A DNA stretch of 64,000 bases from Pseudomonas guariconensis (GCF_900102675.1 NZ_FMYX01000004.1:1-64000), one strand, 5' to 3'. Numbered from the stretch's first letter, positions 1 to 9,148 are shown. Numbers and translations: made by a program. Notes: generated by a model not told the origin, from the letters alone.

Positions 1-12
1 GCTTGATTCGAT

Positions 13-23
13 TGTTAAAGAGC
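13..23 (-). promoter_or_regulatory. rrn leader boxA (antitermination)
   Basis: On the minus strand this reads GCTCTTTAACA, matching the boxA antitermination element in the leader of bacterial rRNA operons. It lies just downstream of the P2 promoter and points off the left edge. This implies that a 16S rRNA gene starts just outside the window. That gene itself is not visible here. Confidence 0.85.
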
Positions 24-59
24 GATTTGGTTAAGCGCTTTGCTCAACCGAGGCCGCGC

Positions 60-87
60 ATTCTACGCTTTCCTCTAAGTCTGTCAA
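60..87 (-). promoter_or_regulatory. rrn promoter P2 (proximal)
   Basis: The minus strand carries TTGACA (87-82), a 16-nt spacer and TAGAAT (65-60), followed by a GC-rich discriminator (GCGCGGCC). An A/T-rich UP-like stretch lies upstream at about 88-108. The short 16-nt spacer, GC discriminator and downstream boxA are typical of stringently controlled rRNA promoters. Confidence 0.85.
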
Positions 88-314
88 GCGTTTATTTTGA
101 AGTTTTTTCCGAGAAACCCGTTCAACTTCAACCGCTTAACTCGCTGCGATCTCTCGTAGCGGGAGGCGAATCATACAGCGTTAAAACCTGCTGTCAACTG
201 CCTTTTTTCACCGCTGCCGATCAGAAGACCGAAGCCCTTCCGATATTACCTGAAGCGTTCAACTCGTTGATTATCAAGGAGTTTTGCGTTTCGACTACGT
301 CGGAAGTGGGGCGC

Positions 315-342
315 ATTATAAGGGGATTCGAAACCCCGTCAA
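315..342 (-). promoter_or_regulatory. rrn promoter P1 (distal)
   Basis: This is a second minus-strand promoter: TTGACG (342-337), 16-nt spacer, TATAAT (320-315), then GCGCCCC. A/T-rich sequence lies upstream at about 343-358. It has the same geometry as the proximal promoter about 250 bp away, the tandem arrangement usual for rrn operons. No convincing coding sequence exists between 1 and 437. Confidence 0.75.
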
Positions 343-380
343 CACTTATTTTCAAAAACCCTTAATCCGGCTGAAAAGCA

Positions 381-410
381 AAGCGGGGAGGCCTGACGGC
401 CTCCCCGCTT
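381..410 (-). terminator. Intrinsic terminator of the gcd operon
   Basis: A perfect 13-bp stem (381-393 with 398-410) has a TGAC loop. On the minus strand it is followed by a T-rich run (CTTTGCTTTT shared with the stem base). It lies 27 nt past the gcdG stop and insulates that operon from the rrn promoters downstream. Confidence 0.8.
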
Positions 411-437
411 CTCTATATAGAGAAGGTAGGGAGAACT

Positions 438-1658
438 TCATATCACTCCGGCGCTTCTCAAACGCAGCACCGCTTCGATATCCATACCCAACACCTCCTC
501 CAACACAGCGTTAGTATGCTCACCGAGCAATGGCGGCGCCTGACGATACTCGACCGGCGTCTCGGACAACCGAATGGGACTGGCCACCTGCGGTACGCTA
601 CCCGCTAGCGGGTGAGCAATATCGAGCGCCAAACCACGCGCCAGCACCTGGGGATCCTGGAACATCTGCGCCAGGTCGTTGATCGGTCCGCAAGGCACGC
701 CTGCCTTTTCCAACTCACTGACCCATTCAGCCGTGGTCTTGAACACCGTGGCCTGGCGAATCAACGGAATCAGCTCGGCACGATGGGCCACACGCTGTTT
801 GTTGGTGGCAAACCTCGGGTCGTCTGCCCACTGTGGCTGGCCAGCCACTTCGGCAAACTTACGGAACTGCCCATCGTTGCCAACGGTGAGAATGAAGTTG
901 CCATCCGCCGTCGGGAAATCCTGGTAAGGCACGATATTAGGATGTGCATTGCCCAACCGCCGTGGCGGGGTGCCCGTAGTCAGGTAGTTCATCGCCTGGT
1001 TGGCCAAGCAGGCCACTTGAACATCCAGCAACGCCATGTCCACGTGCTGACCGACGCCGGTCTGATCGCGATAGGCGAGGGCAGCCAGGATCGCCACTGT
1101 CGAATACAACCCCGTCAGGATGTCGGTCAAGGCGACCCCCACCTTGATCGGTCCCGCGCCTTCTTCACCTTCCGGGCGGCCGGTCAGGCTCATCAGCCCG
1201 CCCAACCCTTGGATCATGAAGTCATATCCGGCGCGCTTGGCATAAGGACCAGTCTGACCGAAACCGGTGATCGAGCAATAGATGAGCTTGGGATTGACCG
1301 CCTTCAGGCTCGCATAGTCCAGCCCATAGGCCGCCAAGCCGCCCACCTTGAAGTTCTCGATGACGATGTCGGACTTCGCCGCCAGCTCACGCACCAGGCG
1401 TTGGCCTTCAGGCTGGGTGAAGTCAATGGTAACCGACCGCTTGTTTCGGTTGGCCGACAGGTAATAGGCCGCTTCGCTGGTGTTCTCACCCTGGGCGTCC
1501 TTTAGGAAGGGCGGCCCCCAGGAACGGGTATCGTCCCCTGTGCCTGGGCGCTCGACCTTGATCACATCAGCCCCAAGGTCGGCAAGGATCTGACCGGACC
1601 AAGGGCCCGCCAGCACGCGCGAAAGATCCAGCACCCGCAGATGTGATAGCGCACCCAT
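438..1658 (-). CDS. gcdG: CaiB/BaiF family CoA-transferase (glutarate CoA-transferase)
   Basis: This is a 406-residue class III CoA-transferase, a typical length for CaiB/BaiF enzymes. It has the N-terminal signature LDLSRVLAGPWSGQILADLG and GADVIKVERP, and a candidate catalytic aspartate D179 in the TDILTG motif. The enzyme would move CoA from succinyl-CoA or acetyl-CoA to glutarate, producing glutaryl-CoA for GcdH. The start is the ATG preceded by AAAGGAG; a TTG 18 nt upstream would swallow that ribosome-binding site. It lies 14 nt downstream of gcdH, so the two share an operon, closed by a strong terminator. The family is certain; the substrate is inferred from the neighbouring gcdH and gcdR. 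Confidence 0.88.
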   Translation of the reverse strand: MGALSHLRVLDLSRVLAGPWSGQILADLGADVIKVERPGTGDDTRSWGPPFLKDAQGENTSEAAYYLSANRNKRSVTIDFTQPEGQRLVRELAAKSDIVIENFKVGGLAAYGLDYASLKAVNPKLIYCSITGFGQTGPYAKRAGYDFMIQGLGGLMSLTGRPEGEEGAGPIKVGVALTDILTGLYSTVAILAALAYRDQTGVGQHVDMALLDVQVACLANQAMNYLTTGTPPRRLGNAHPNIVPYQDFPTADGNFILTVGNDGQFRKFAEVAGQPQWADDPRFATNKQRVAHRAELIPLIRQATVFKTTAEWVSELEKAGVPCGPINDLAQMFQDPQVLARGLALDIAHPLAGSVPQVASPIRLSETPVEYRQAPPLLGEHTNAVLEEVLGMDIEAVLRLRSAGVI

Positions 1659-1672
1659 GGCCAGCTCCTTTA

Positions 1673-2854
1673 TCAATAGAACGCCTGGATTCCAGTCTGG
1701 GCACGACCCAGGATCAGCGCGTGCACATCATGGGTACCTTCATAGGTGTTGACCACCTCGAGGTTGACCAGATGGCGGGCCACACCGAACTCGTCGGAAA
1801 TACCGTTGCCACCGAGCATGTCACGCGCCATACGGGCGATGTCCAATGCCTTGCCGCACGAGTTGCGCTTCATGATGGAGGTGATCTCCACCGCTGCGGT
1901 ACCCTCGTCCTTCATCCGCCCCAAGCGCAGGCAGCCCTGCAGCGCCAGGGTGATCTCGGTCTGCATGTCGGCCAGCTTCTTCTGGATCAGCTGGTTGGCA
2001 GCCAACGGACGGCCAAACTGCTTGCGGTCCAGCGTGTATTGGCGAGCGGTGTGCCAGCAGGCCTCGGCTGCCCCCAGGGCGCCCCAGGAGATGCCATAGC
2101 GGGCGGAATTCAGACAGGTGAACGGGCCTTTCAGACCGCGCACTTCAGGGAACATGTTCTCTTCCGGCACGAACACGTTGTCCATGACGATCTCGCCGGT
2201 GATCGAGGCCCGCAGGCCGACTTTGCCGTGAATTGCCGGCGCGCTCAGGCCTTCCCAGCCCTTTTCAAGAATGAAGCCGCGGATGTCGCCGGCATCGTCC
2301 TTGGCCCATACCACGAAGACATCGGCGATCGGGCTGTTGGTGATCCACATCTTGCTGCCGGTGAGACGGTAGCCGCCATCGACCTTGCGCGCGCGGGTGA
2401 TCATCGAACCCGGATCGGAGCCGTGGTTCGGCTCGGTCAGGCCGAAGCAGCCGATCCACTCACCGGCGGCGAGCTTGGGCAGGTACTTTTGTTTCTGTGC
2501 CTCACTGCCGAACTCGTTGATCGGCACCATCACCAGCGACGACTGAACACTCATCATCGAGCGATAGCCAGAGTCGATGCGCTCCACCTCACGGGCAATC
2601 AGGCCATAGCACACGTAGTTCAAGCCGCTGCCGCCGTATTCGACCGGGATAGTGGCGCCGAGCAGGCCGACTTCGCCCATCTCGCGGAAGATCGCAGGAT
2701 CGGTCTGCTCGTGGCGGAAGGCCTCCAGCACACGGGGCGCCAGCTTGTCCTGGGCGAACTGATACGCGCTGTCACGGACCATGCGCTCTTCTTCAGTGAG
2801 CTGCTGGTCCAGCAGCAGCGGGTCGATCCAGTTGAAGCTTGCTTTACCGGCCAT
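1673..2854 (-). CDS. gcdH: Glutaryl-CoA dehydrogenase
   Basis: This 393-residue FAD acyl-CoA dehydrogenase oxidatively decarboxylates glutaryl-CoA to crotonyl-CoA, in lysine, tryptophan and glutarate breakdown. Sequence hallmarks are [15 protein letters not shown] (flavin and substrate binding), [18 protein letters not shown], and the C-terminal [18 protein letters not shown], where E372 is the catalytic base. [12 protein letters not shown] is characteristic of GCDH within the superfamily. It is the first gene of the gcdH-gcdG operon, divergent from the LysR gene gcdR. The start (MAGKASFNW) fits the family; an upstream in-frame extension has no similarity to it. Confidence 0.95.
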   Translation of the reverse strand: MAGKASFNWIDPLLLDQQLTEEERMVRDSAYQFAQDKLAPRVLEAFRHEQTDPAIFREMGEVGLLGATIPVEYGGSGLNYVCYGLIAREVERIDSGYRSMMSVQSSLVMVPINEFGSEAQKQKYLPKLAAGEWIGCFGLTEPNHGSDPGSMITRARKVDGGYRLTGSKMWITNSPIADVFVVWAKDDAGDIRGFILEKGWEGLSAPAIHGKVGLRASITGEIVMDNVFVPEENMFPEVRGLKGPFTCLNSARYGISWGALGAAEACWHTARQYTLDRKQFGRPLAANQLIQKKLADMQTEITLALQGCLRLGRMKDEGTAAVEITSIMKRNSCGKALDIARMARDMLGGNGISDEFGVARHLVNLEVVNTYEGTHDVHALILGRAQTGIQAFY

Positions 2855-2953
2855 GAGCGAATACCTCGAAATTGGAAGCTGAGTTTCTTGTGCCTTGATC
2901 CTAGGCCCGATCAGCCGTCTGGACAAACGAGGATTGCGCACCGTTTAGTGCTA

Positions 2954-2970
2954 TTTTCTCACTTCGAAAA
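2954..2970. promoter_or_regulatory. Candidate GcdR (LysR-type) operator
   Basis: The 162-bp divergent gcdH/gcdR gap holds an inverted repeat TTTTC-N7-GAAAA, with a further GAAAA at 2974-2978. LysR regulators usually bind such dyads between the divergent genes they control. The site lies about 50 bp before gcdR and about 100 bp before gcdH. The motif is loose and the assignment rests on position. Confidence 0.35.
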
Positions 2971-3016
2971 ACTGAAAAATCCTAGATTCAACGGCTGACA
3001 AGTGAGGTTGACGTAC

Positions 3017-3934
3017 ATGCGCCGCAAGATTCCCAGCACCACGGCATTGGTCTGCTTCGAGGCGGCGGCACGCCACGAGAGCTTCACCAAGGCCGCTCAG
3101 GAATTGGCCCTCACCCAGGGTGCCGTTTGTCGGCAAATCGGTGGCTTGGAGGCTTTTCTGAATGTGGAACTGTTCCGCCGCTCTCGCCGCGGGGTGAAGT
3201 TGACCGAGGCAGGCTTGTCTTACAGTCGCCAGGTCGCAGCGCAGCTCGATGCGGTCGAGCGCGATACCTTGTCGGTAATGCGTCAGCAGGGTGCGAACGT
3301 GATCGAACTGGCCGTGGTGCCGACTTTCGGCACGCAATGGCTGCTGCCGCGCCTGAAGGACTTTCAGGAGCGTCACCCGGACGTCACGGTGAACCTCACC
3401 AATCGCACGCGACCGTTCCTGTTCGCCGACACCGCCTTCGATGCGGCCATTTATTTCGGCGACGGGGACTGGTCCGGCACCCAATCCCATCGACTGATGG
3501 GCGAAAACCCCGTGCCGGTGTGCAGCCCGGCGCTACTGGAGGGGCAGGGCAGCCTGGAGCCGCGACGCATCGCCGAGTTACCACTGCTGCAACAGACCAC
3601 CCGACCCTACGCCTGGCGACAATGGTTTGGGCATCTGGACATGAATGTTGAGCGCGACATGACAGGCCCGCGCTATGAGCTATTCTCAATGCTCGCCCAA
3701 GCCGCCATGCACGAGATGGGCATCGCCCTGATTCCGCCGTTCCTGATCCAGCGTGAGCTGGAGGAGGGCAGGCTGGTCATCGCGAACCGCCACGCTCTGG
3801 CCAGTGCCAAGGCCTATTACCTGATGATTCCAGACCGCAAGGTGGAATCGGCATCGCTGCGCGCTTTCCGCGATTGGCTGGTGCAACAGGCCGACCACTA
3901 CACCGCGACCCATCGTGACGCCACGAAAACCTGA
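3017..3934 (+). CDS. gcdR: LysR-type regulator of glutarate utilisation
   Basis: This is a 305-residue LysR-family transcription factor. The N-terminal winged HTH (about residues 5-64: STTALVCFEAAARHESFTKAAQELALTQGAVCRQIGGLE) is followed by the periplasmic-binding-like effector domain. It is transcribed divergently from gcdH-gcdG, the standard layout for a LysR activator and its target. In P. putida the orthologue activates gcdHG in response to glutarate. The ATG was chosen because GAGG lies 9 nt upstream; a GTG 15 nt earlier overlaps that site. A weak stem (CTGTAG/CTACAG) with a long A/T loop follows the stop. Confidence 0.88.
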   Translation: MRRKIPSTTALVCFEAAARHESFTKAAQELALTQGAVCRQIGGLEAFLNVELFRRSRRGVKLTEAGLSYSRQVAAQLDAVERDTLSVMRQQGANVIELAVVPTFGTQWLLPRLKDFQERHPDVTVNLTNRTRPFLFADTAFDAAIYFGDGDWSGTQSHRLMGENPVPVCSPALLEGQGSLEPRRIAELPLLQQTTRPYAWRQWFGHLDMNVERDMTGPRYELFSMLAQAAMHEMGIALIPPFLIQRELEEGRLVIANRHALASAKAYYLMIPDRKVESASLRAFRDWLVQQADHYTATHRDATKT

Positions 3935-4353
3935 CCCTGTAGTTAATTATTTTAAACACCTACAGATATAAGGATTTGTCGCCAATTAGAAAACTGTTCA
4001 GGTTGCATTAAAAATGCCTTCAAACCGTGCAACCACGCGGCTTTCAGAGCTTATTTGCGACATCCACGAACGCATCCGCGAAACGCCTACAAAAAATTGC
4101 AGTTTTTACCTTAATCTCCGAATACCCTGTGTTTGACGGGCCGCTTTCGGCTTGTTGCGACATACGGTCACAGGGTGACTTGTAGTTTTGGCTTCGTATC
4201 GCTTCAGAACCGGTTGAAGCCCCTTCGGTTCGTCTGCAAAATGCTCGACCCGCCCCGGAACCGGCGGGTTCATGCTGAACGGCCGCACCAGACGCACCAC
4301 CCGAAGTGCGCTGGCTTCAACAAAGACAAAAGGTCACCGCAGGAGAATAAGTC
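3935..4353. other. Leader and promoter region of pntAA
   Basis: This 419-bp region separates gcdR from pntAA and contains no convincing gene. It is A/T-rich near 3940-4010 and 4080-4115. Two small stem-loops precede pntAA: GCTTCA/TGAAGC (4201-4206 with 4215-4220, loop GAACCGGT) and ACCCGCC/GGCGGGT (4248-4254 with 4263-4269). Neither has a U-run. They could be leader structures or operators; no known riboswitch is recognised. Confidence 0.4.
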
Positions 4354-5475
4354 GTGCACATTGGTGTTCCTCTCGAGACGCAGACGGGCGAAACGCGGGT
4401 CGCCGCCACCCCGGAAACCATCAAGAAGCTGGTTGGCCAGGGTCATCAGGTCACCGTCCAACGGGGGGCAGGGCTCAATGCCAGCATTCCGGACAGTGCC
4501 TATGAGGCCGCAGGCGCTTCCCTGGGCAATGCCGCCGATGCCTTCGGCGCGCAATTGGTGCTCAAGGTAGTCGCACCCAGTGATCAAGAGCTTGCGCAGA
4601 TCAACAGCGGCACGCTGCTGGTGGGCATGCTCAACCCGTTCAACAACGACATGATCGCCAAGATGGCCGAACGCGGTATCACCGCCTTCGCCCTCGAGGC
4701 TGCGCCACGCACTTCCCGTGCCCAGAGCCTCGACGTGTTGTCATCCCAGGCCAACATTGCCGGGTACAAAGCCGTGTTGCTGGCGGCCCATTACTATCCG
4801 CGCTTCATGCCGATGCTGATGACTGCTGCCGGTACGGTAAAGGCGGCTCGAGTGCTGATTCTTGGCGCCGGCGTCGCGGGCCTTCAGGCCATTGCCACAG
4901 CCAAGCGTCTCGGTGCGGTGATCGAGGCGTCGGACGTACGCCCGGCCGTGAAGGAGCAGATTGAGTCCTTGGGCGCCAAGTTCATCGATGTGCCCTACGA
5001 GACCGATGAGGAGCGCGAATGCGCCGAAGGTGTCGGTGGCTACGCCCGTCCCATGCCAGCCAGCTGGATGCAACGCCAGGCCCAGGCCGTGCACGAACGC
5101 GCCAAGCAGGCCGATATCGTCATCACCACCGCGCTGATTCCCGGGCGCAAGGCACCGACACTGCTCAGCGCCGAAACCGTCGCGCAGATGAAGCCCGGTG
5201 CCGTGGTCATCGACCTGGCCGCCGCCCAAGGCGGTAACTGCCCGCTGACCGTAGCGGATCAGGTGGTAATGGCAGAGGGCGTTACCATCGTCGGCCCGAC
5301 CAACCTGCCAGCCCAGGTCGCTGCCGATGCCTCGGCGCTCTACGCACGCAATCTGCTGGACTTCATGAAGCTGCTGTTCGACAAGGACGGCGCGCTGGTG
5401 ATCAACCTCGAAGACGACATCGTCGCCGCGTGCCTGATGTGCCGCGACGGCCAGGTCGTGCGCAAGAACGGTTAA
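4354..5475 (+). CDS. pntAA: NAD(P) transhydrogenase subunit alpha part 1 (NAD-binding domain)
   Basis: This 373-residue soluble domain I of the proton-pumping transhydrogenase binds NAD(H). Visible are the N-terminal [20 protein letters not shown], the dinucleotide fold [30 protein letters not shown] (near residue 170) and [11 protein letters not shown]. It starts at GTG with CAGGAGA seven bases upstream. In E. coli this domain is fused to the membrane domain; here the split form is used, with pntAB and pntB following at once. The complex couples hydride transfer from NADH to NADP+ with proton inflow, supplying NADPH. Confidence 0.95.
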   Translation: MHIGVPLETQTGETRVAATPETIKKLVGQGHQVTVQRGAGLNASIPDSAYEAAGASLGNAADAFGAQLVLKVVAPSDQELAQINSGTLLVGMLNPFNNDMIAKMAERGITAFALEAAPRTSRAQSLDVLSSQANIAGYKAVLLAAHYYPRFMPMLMTAAGTVKAARVLILGAGVAGLQAIATAKRLGAVIEASDVRPAVKEQIESLGAKFIDVPYETDEERECAEGVGGYARPMPASWMQRQAQAVHERAKQADIVITTALIPGRKAPTLLSAETVAQMKPGAVVIDLAAAQGGNCPLTVADQVVMAEGVTIVGPTNLPAQVAADASALYARNLLDFMKLLFDKDGALVINLEDDIVAACLMCRDGQVVRKNG

Positions 5476-5486
5476 GGAGCACGACA

Positions 5487-5801
5487 ATGGAAGACATGCT
5501 GATTTCCCATGGCATCTACAACCTGATCATCTTCGTGCTGGCCATCTATGTGGGATACCACGTGGTCTGGAACGTCACCCCAGCGCTGCACACCCCGCTG
5601 ATGGCCGTCACCAACGCCATCTCCGCGATCGTCATCGTGGGCGCCATGCTGGCCGCCGCGCTGACCGTGACCCCGGCAGGCAAGGTCATGGGGACCCTGG
5701 CCGTGGCCCTGGCGGCGGTCAATGTGTTCGGTGGCTTCCTGGTCACCCGTCGCATGCTGGAGATGTTCAAGAAGAAAACCAAGAACGAGGGGCAGAAGTA
5801 A
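5487..5801 (+). CDS. pntAB: NAD(P) transhydrogenase subunit alpha part 2 (membrane domain)
   Basis: This 104-residue membrane protein has three or four hydrophobic segments and matches the C-terminal membrane part of E. coli PntA ([21 protein letters not shown], then [22 protein letters not shown]). The ATG has AAGGAG eight bases upstream; longer in-frame starts would overlap pntAA. It ends with a basic tail ([12 protein letters not shown]) and is separated from pntB by two bases, showing tight operon coupling. With PntB it forms the proton channel. Confidence 0.93.
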   Translation: MEDMLISHGIYNLIIFVLAIYVGYHVVWNVTPALHTPLMAVTNAISAIVIVGAMLAAALTVTPAGKVMGTLAVALAAVNVFGGFLVTRRMLEMFKKKTKNEGQK

Positions 5802-5803
5802 GC

Positions 5804-7240
5804 ATGAGCATGAATCTGGTAACGCTTCTCTACCTGGTCGCCTCCGTCTGCTTCATCCAGGCGCTCAAGGGCCTGTCGCACCCGACCACTTCGCGCCGGG
5901 GTAACCTGTTCGGCATGATCGGCATGGGGATCGCGATCCTCACCACGGTCGGCCTTATCTACAAGCTGGGTGCAGAGCTGGCGACTGCCGGCATCGGCTA
6001 CGTGATCGTCGGCTTGTTGATCGGCGGCAGCGCCGGTTCGATCATGGCCAAGCGCGTCGAGATGACCAAGATGCCGGAGCTGGTGGCCTTCATGCACAGC
6101 ATGATCGGTCTGGCAGCGGTGTTCATCGCCATAGCCGCGGTGCTCGAGCCGCAGTCGCTGGGCATCGTCGCCAGCATCAGCGACCCGATCCCCACCGGTA
6201 ACCGCCTGGAGCTGTTCCTCGGTGCGGCCATCGGTGCGATCACCTTCTCCGGCTCAGTCATCGCCTTCGGCAAGCTGTCAGGCAAGTACAAATTCCGCCT
6301 GTTCCAAGGCGCACCGGTACAGTTCACCGGGCAGCACAAGCTGAACTTGATCCTGGGCCTGGCCACCATTGCCTTGGGCCTGCTGTTCACCTTCACTGGC
6401 CATTACAGTGCCTTCACCCTGATGCTCGCCTTGGCGTTCATCATGGGCGTGCTGATCATTATTCCGATCGGTGGTGCCGACATGCCGGTGGTGGTGTCCA
6501 TGCTCAACAGCTATTCGGGCTGGGCAGCGGCCGGTATCGGCTTCTCGTTGAACAACTCGATGCTGATCATTGCCGGCTCCCTGGTCGGCTCCAGCGGTGC
6601 GATCCTCTCGTACATCATGTGCAAGGCGATGAACCGTTCGTTCTTCAACGTCATCCTCGGCGGCTTCGGCGCCGATGCCGATGCCGGCGCCAGCGCAGGC
6701 TCCCAGGAGCAGCGTCCGGTGAAGTCCGGATCGGCCGACGACGCGACCTTCCTGCTGAGCAACGCCGACAGCGTGATCATCGTGCCTGGCTACGGCCTGG
6801 CAGTGGCCCGCGCCCAGCACGCGCTCAAGGAACTGACCGAGAAGCTGACCCATAACGGCGTGACCGTTAAGTACGCGATCCACCCAGTGGCGGGGCGCAT
6901 GCCTGGGCACATGAACGTGCTGCTGGCCGAAGCCGAGGTGCCGTACGACCAGGTCTTCGAGATGGAAGACATCAACGCCGAGTTCGGCCAGGCCGATGTG
7001 GTGCTGGTGCTGGGCGCCAACGACGTGGTCAACCCGGCAGCGAAGAACGACCCCAAGTCGCCGATCGCCGGCATGCCGATCCTCGAGGCGTTCAAGGCCA
7101 AGACCATCATCGTCAACAAGCGCTCCATGGCCAGCGGCTACGCAGGCCTGGACAACGAGCTGTTCTACCTGGACAAGACCATGATGGTGTTCGGGGATGC
7201 CAAGAAGGTGATCGAGGACATGGTCAAGGCCGTGGAATGA
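5804..7240 (+). CDS. pntB: NAD(P) transhydrogenase subunit beta
   Basis: This 478-residue protein has about nine N-terminal membrane segments (residues 1-265) and a C-terminal NADP(H)-binding domain III. Diagnostic stretches are GGADMPVVVSMLNSYSGWAAAGIGF in the membrane part, VIIVPGYGLAVARAQHALKEL and HPVAGRMPGHMNVLLAEA in domain III, and ANDVVNPAAK near the end. It completes pntAA-pntAB-pntB. A strong intrinsic terminator follows 48 nt after the stop. Confidence 0.96.
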   Translation: MSMNLVTLLYLVASVCFIQALKGLSHPTTSRRGNLFGMIGMGIAILTTVGLIYKLGAELATAGIGYVIVGLLIGGSAGSIMAKRVEMTKMPELVAFMHSMIGLAAVFIAIAAVLEPQSLGIVASISDPIPTGNRLELFLGAAIGAITFSGSVIAFGKLSGKYKFRLFQGAPVQFTGQHKLNLILGLATIALGLLFTFTGHYSAFTLMLALAFIMGVLIIIPIGGADMPVVVSMLNSYSGWAAAGIGFSLNNSMLIIAGSLVGSSGAILSYIMCKAMNRSFFNVILGGFGADADAGASAGSQEQRPVKSGSADDATFLLSNADSVIIVPGYGLAVARAQHALKELTEKLTHNGVTVKYAIHPVAGRMPGHMNVLLAEAEVPYDQVFEMEDINAEFGQADVVLVLGANDVVNPAAKNDPKSPIAGMPILEAFKAKTIIVNKRSMASGYAGLDNELFYLDKTMMVFGDAKKVIEDMVKAVE

Positions 7241-7287
7241 TCGCCAGACTCACCTGCACTTATATATAGAAGCGCAGGCAATCCCCT

Positions 7288-7319
7288 AAAACCCCTGGGT
7301 GTCATGCCCGGGGGTTTTT
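7288..7319 (+). terminator. Intrinsic terminator after pntB
   Basis: AAAACCCC-TGGG pairs with CCC-G-GGGGTTTT (one T-G wobble, 7-nt loop) and is followed by TTTTTCGTTT. It ends the pnt operon. Confidence 0.88.
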
Positions 7320-7444
7320 CGTTTGCATGATCCAGATCAACGGCTCTAAATCCAGCCTTCGCCTACGACCATGGTCGCGGGACGGCAACGGGCGAAATCT
7401 CTAGACTGCGCTCCAGTAGCTTCAGTAGCCCGAGATAACAATCC

Positions 7445-8938
7445 ATGTACCGTGATCGTATCCGCTTGTCCTCCCTGCACAGCAAGGTAATGAGTGCGGC
7501 TGATGCCGCTGGCCTGATCCAGGACGGCATGACCGTCGGCATGAGCGGCTTCACCCGCGCCGGCGAAGCCAAGGCCGTGCCGCATGCCCTGGCCGAACGT
7601 GCCAAGCAGTCGCCCCTGAAGATCAGCCTGATGACTGGCGCCAGCCTGGGCAACGACCTGGACAAGCAGCTGACCGAGGCCGGCGTGCTCGCCCGCCGCA
7701 TGCCGTTCCAAGTGGACAGCACCCTGCGCAAGGCCATCAACGACGGCCAGGTGATGTTCATCGACCAGCACTTGTCGGAAACCGTTGAGCAGCTGCGCAA
7801 CCAGCAGCTCAAGCTGCCGGACATCGCGGTCATCGAGGCCGTGGCGATCACCGAGCAAGGCCACATCGTTCCAACCACGTCCGTAGGTAACTCGGCCAGC
7901 TTCGCGATCTTCGCCAAGCAGGTGATCGTCGAGATCAACCTGTCGCACAACGCCAACCTCGAAGGCTTGCACGACATCTATATCCCGACCTACCGCCCGA
8001 CTCGCACCCCTATTCCGCTGGTTAAAGTCGATGACCGCATCGGCAGCACCGCAATCCCGATCGACCCGGCCAAAATCGTTGGCATCGTGATCAGCGACCA
8101 ACCCGACTCGCCGTCCACCGTGCTGCCGCCGGACGACGAAACCCAGGCCATCGCCGACCACCTGATCGACTTCTTCAAGCGTGAAGTGGATGCCGGCCGC
8201 ATGACCAACAAGCTCGGCCCACTGCAGGCCGGCATCGGCAGCATCGCCAACGCGGTCATGTGCGGTCTGATCGAGTCGCCGTTCGAAGACCTGACCATGT
8301 ACTCCGAAGTGCTGCAGGACTCGACCTTCGATCTGATCGACGCCGGCAAGCTGCGCTTTGCCTCGGGCAGCTCGATCACCCTGTCGACCCGCCGCAACGC
8401 CGATGTGTTCGGCAACCTGGAGCGCTACAAGGACAAGCTCGTCCTGCGTCCACAGGAAATTTCCAACCACCCCGAAGTGGTGCGTCGCCTGGGCATCATC
8501 GGTATCAACACCGCGTTGGAATTCGACATCTATGGCAACGTAAACTCCACCCACGTCTGCGGCACCAAGATGATGAATGGCATTGGCGGCTCCGGCGATT
8601 TCGCCCGCAACGCCCATCTGGCCGTATTCGTCACCAAGTCGATCGCCAAAGGCGGCGCGATCTCCAGCGTAGTGCCGATGGTCAGCCATGTGGACCACAC
8701 CGAGCATGACGTGGACATTCTCGTCACCGAGCAAGGCCTGGCTGACCTGCGCGGCCTGGCCCCGCGCGAGCGCGCACGGGCGATCATCGATAACTGCGTG
8801 CACCCGGACTACCGCGCCGCGCTGAACGACTACTTCGACCGCGCCTGCCAACGTGGCGGCCACACCCCGCACATTCTGCGCGAGGCGTTGAGCTGGCACG
8901 AAAACCTAGAAGAAAGCGGTCGCATGCTCGCCAGCTGA
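7445..8938 (+). CDS. Acetyl-CoA hydrolase/transferase family protein (succinate CoA-transferase-like)
   Basis: This is a 497-residue class I CoA-transferase, close in length to succinate:CoA transferases such as AarC and ScpC. The start reads YRDRIRLSSLHSKVMSAADAAGLIQDGMTVGMSGFTRAGEAKAVP. E288 in MYSEVLQDSTFDLI is the likely glutamate that forms the enzyme-CoA thioester. GNVNSTHVCGTKMMNGIGGSGDFARNA and EQGLADLRGLAPRERARAII are family blocks. The likely role is CoA exchange between succinyl-CoA and acetate or propionate; donor and acceptor cannot be read from sequence. It is monocistronic, with a long inverted repeat after the stop. Confidence 0.9.
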   Translation: MYRDRIRLSSLHSKVMSAADAAGLIQDGMTVGMSGFTRAGEAKAVPHALAERAKQSPLKISLMTGASLGNDLDKQLTEAGVLARRMPFQVDSTLRKAINDGQVMFIDQHLSETVEQLRNQQLKLPDIAVIEAVAITEQGHIVPTTSVGNSASFAIFAKQVIVEINLSHNANLEGLHDIYIPTYRPTRTPIPLVKVDDRIGSTAIPIDPAKIVGIVISDQPDSPSTVLPPDDETQAIADHLIDFFKREVDAGRMTNKLGPLQAGIGSIANAVMCGLIESPFEDLTMYSEVLQDSTFDLIDAGKLRFASGSSITLSTRRNADVFGNLERYKDKLVLRPQEISNHPEVVRRLGIIGINTALEFDIYGNVNSTHVCGTKMMNGIGGSGDFARNAHLAVFVTKSIAKGGAISSVVPMVSHVDHTEHDVDILVTEQGLADLRGLAPRERARAIIDNCVHPDYRAALNDYFDRACQRGGHTPHILREALSWHENLEESGRMLAS

Positions 8939-8962
8939 TCCAGCACAGCCTGCCTGGACCTG

Positions 8963-9013
8963 TCGCGGGAGCAGCCCCATCCTCACCTCTGTGGGGGTGG
9001 GCTGCTCCCGCGA
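8963..9013 (+). repeat. 15-bp inverted repeat (REP-like / terminator)
   Basis: TCGCGGGAGCAGCCC (8963-8977) is perfectly repeated in inverse at 8999-9013, with a 21-nt loop that can itself pair (CCCCA/TGGGG). It follows the CoA-transferase stop by 24 nt. It lacks a U-run and resembles the degenerate intergenic palindromes seen elsewhere in the window. Confidence 0.65.
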
Positions 9014-9065
9014 TTGCATTCGGACCTACACAGTCTGTTGGCTTGCCCGCCTTTAACTCACAAAA

Positions 9066-9084
9066 ACTGTACTACTGTACTGGT
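9066..9084 (+). promoter_or_regulatory. Operator-like box A (tandem ACTGTACT)
   Basis: ACTGTACT is immediately followed by ACTGTACTGGT. The 11-mer ACTGTACTGGT recurs exactly, in inverse, at 9670-9680 downstream of the DUF1127 gene, with near copies at 9149-9160, 9223-9241 and 9639-9650. Tandem direct repeats of this kind are typical of MocR/GntR-type regulators, but no regulator gene is adjacent. Confidence 0.5.
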
Positions 9085-9092
9085 AAAAACGT

Positions 9093-9116
9093 CGATTTCG
9101 TGTTGACACGAAATCG
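9093..9116. repeat. Perfect 10-bp hairpin with TTGA loop
   Basis: CGATTTCGTG (9093-9102) and CACGAAATCG (9107-9116) are perfect inverse copies around TTGA. No U-run follows on either strand, so it is not a standard terminator. It sits between operator-like boxes in the DUF1127 upstream region. It may be a regulator dyad or an RNA element. Confidence 0.45.
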
Positions 9117-9148
9117 GAGCGCGCTGTTTTTGCACCAAACAAGTGCGC

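Noticed and set aside
3..365. A 120-codon open frame on the plus strand at the left edge
   Set aside because: It lies across rrn promoters and boxA of the opposite strand, has no family resemblance and no ribosome-binding site.
612..1505. Long plus-strand open frame opposite gcdG
   Set aside because: It is the antisense shadow of a clear CaiB-family gene; the composition is His/Arg/Gln-rich as expected of a GC-rich reverse frame.
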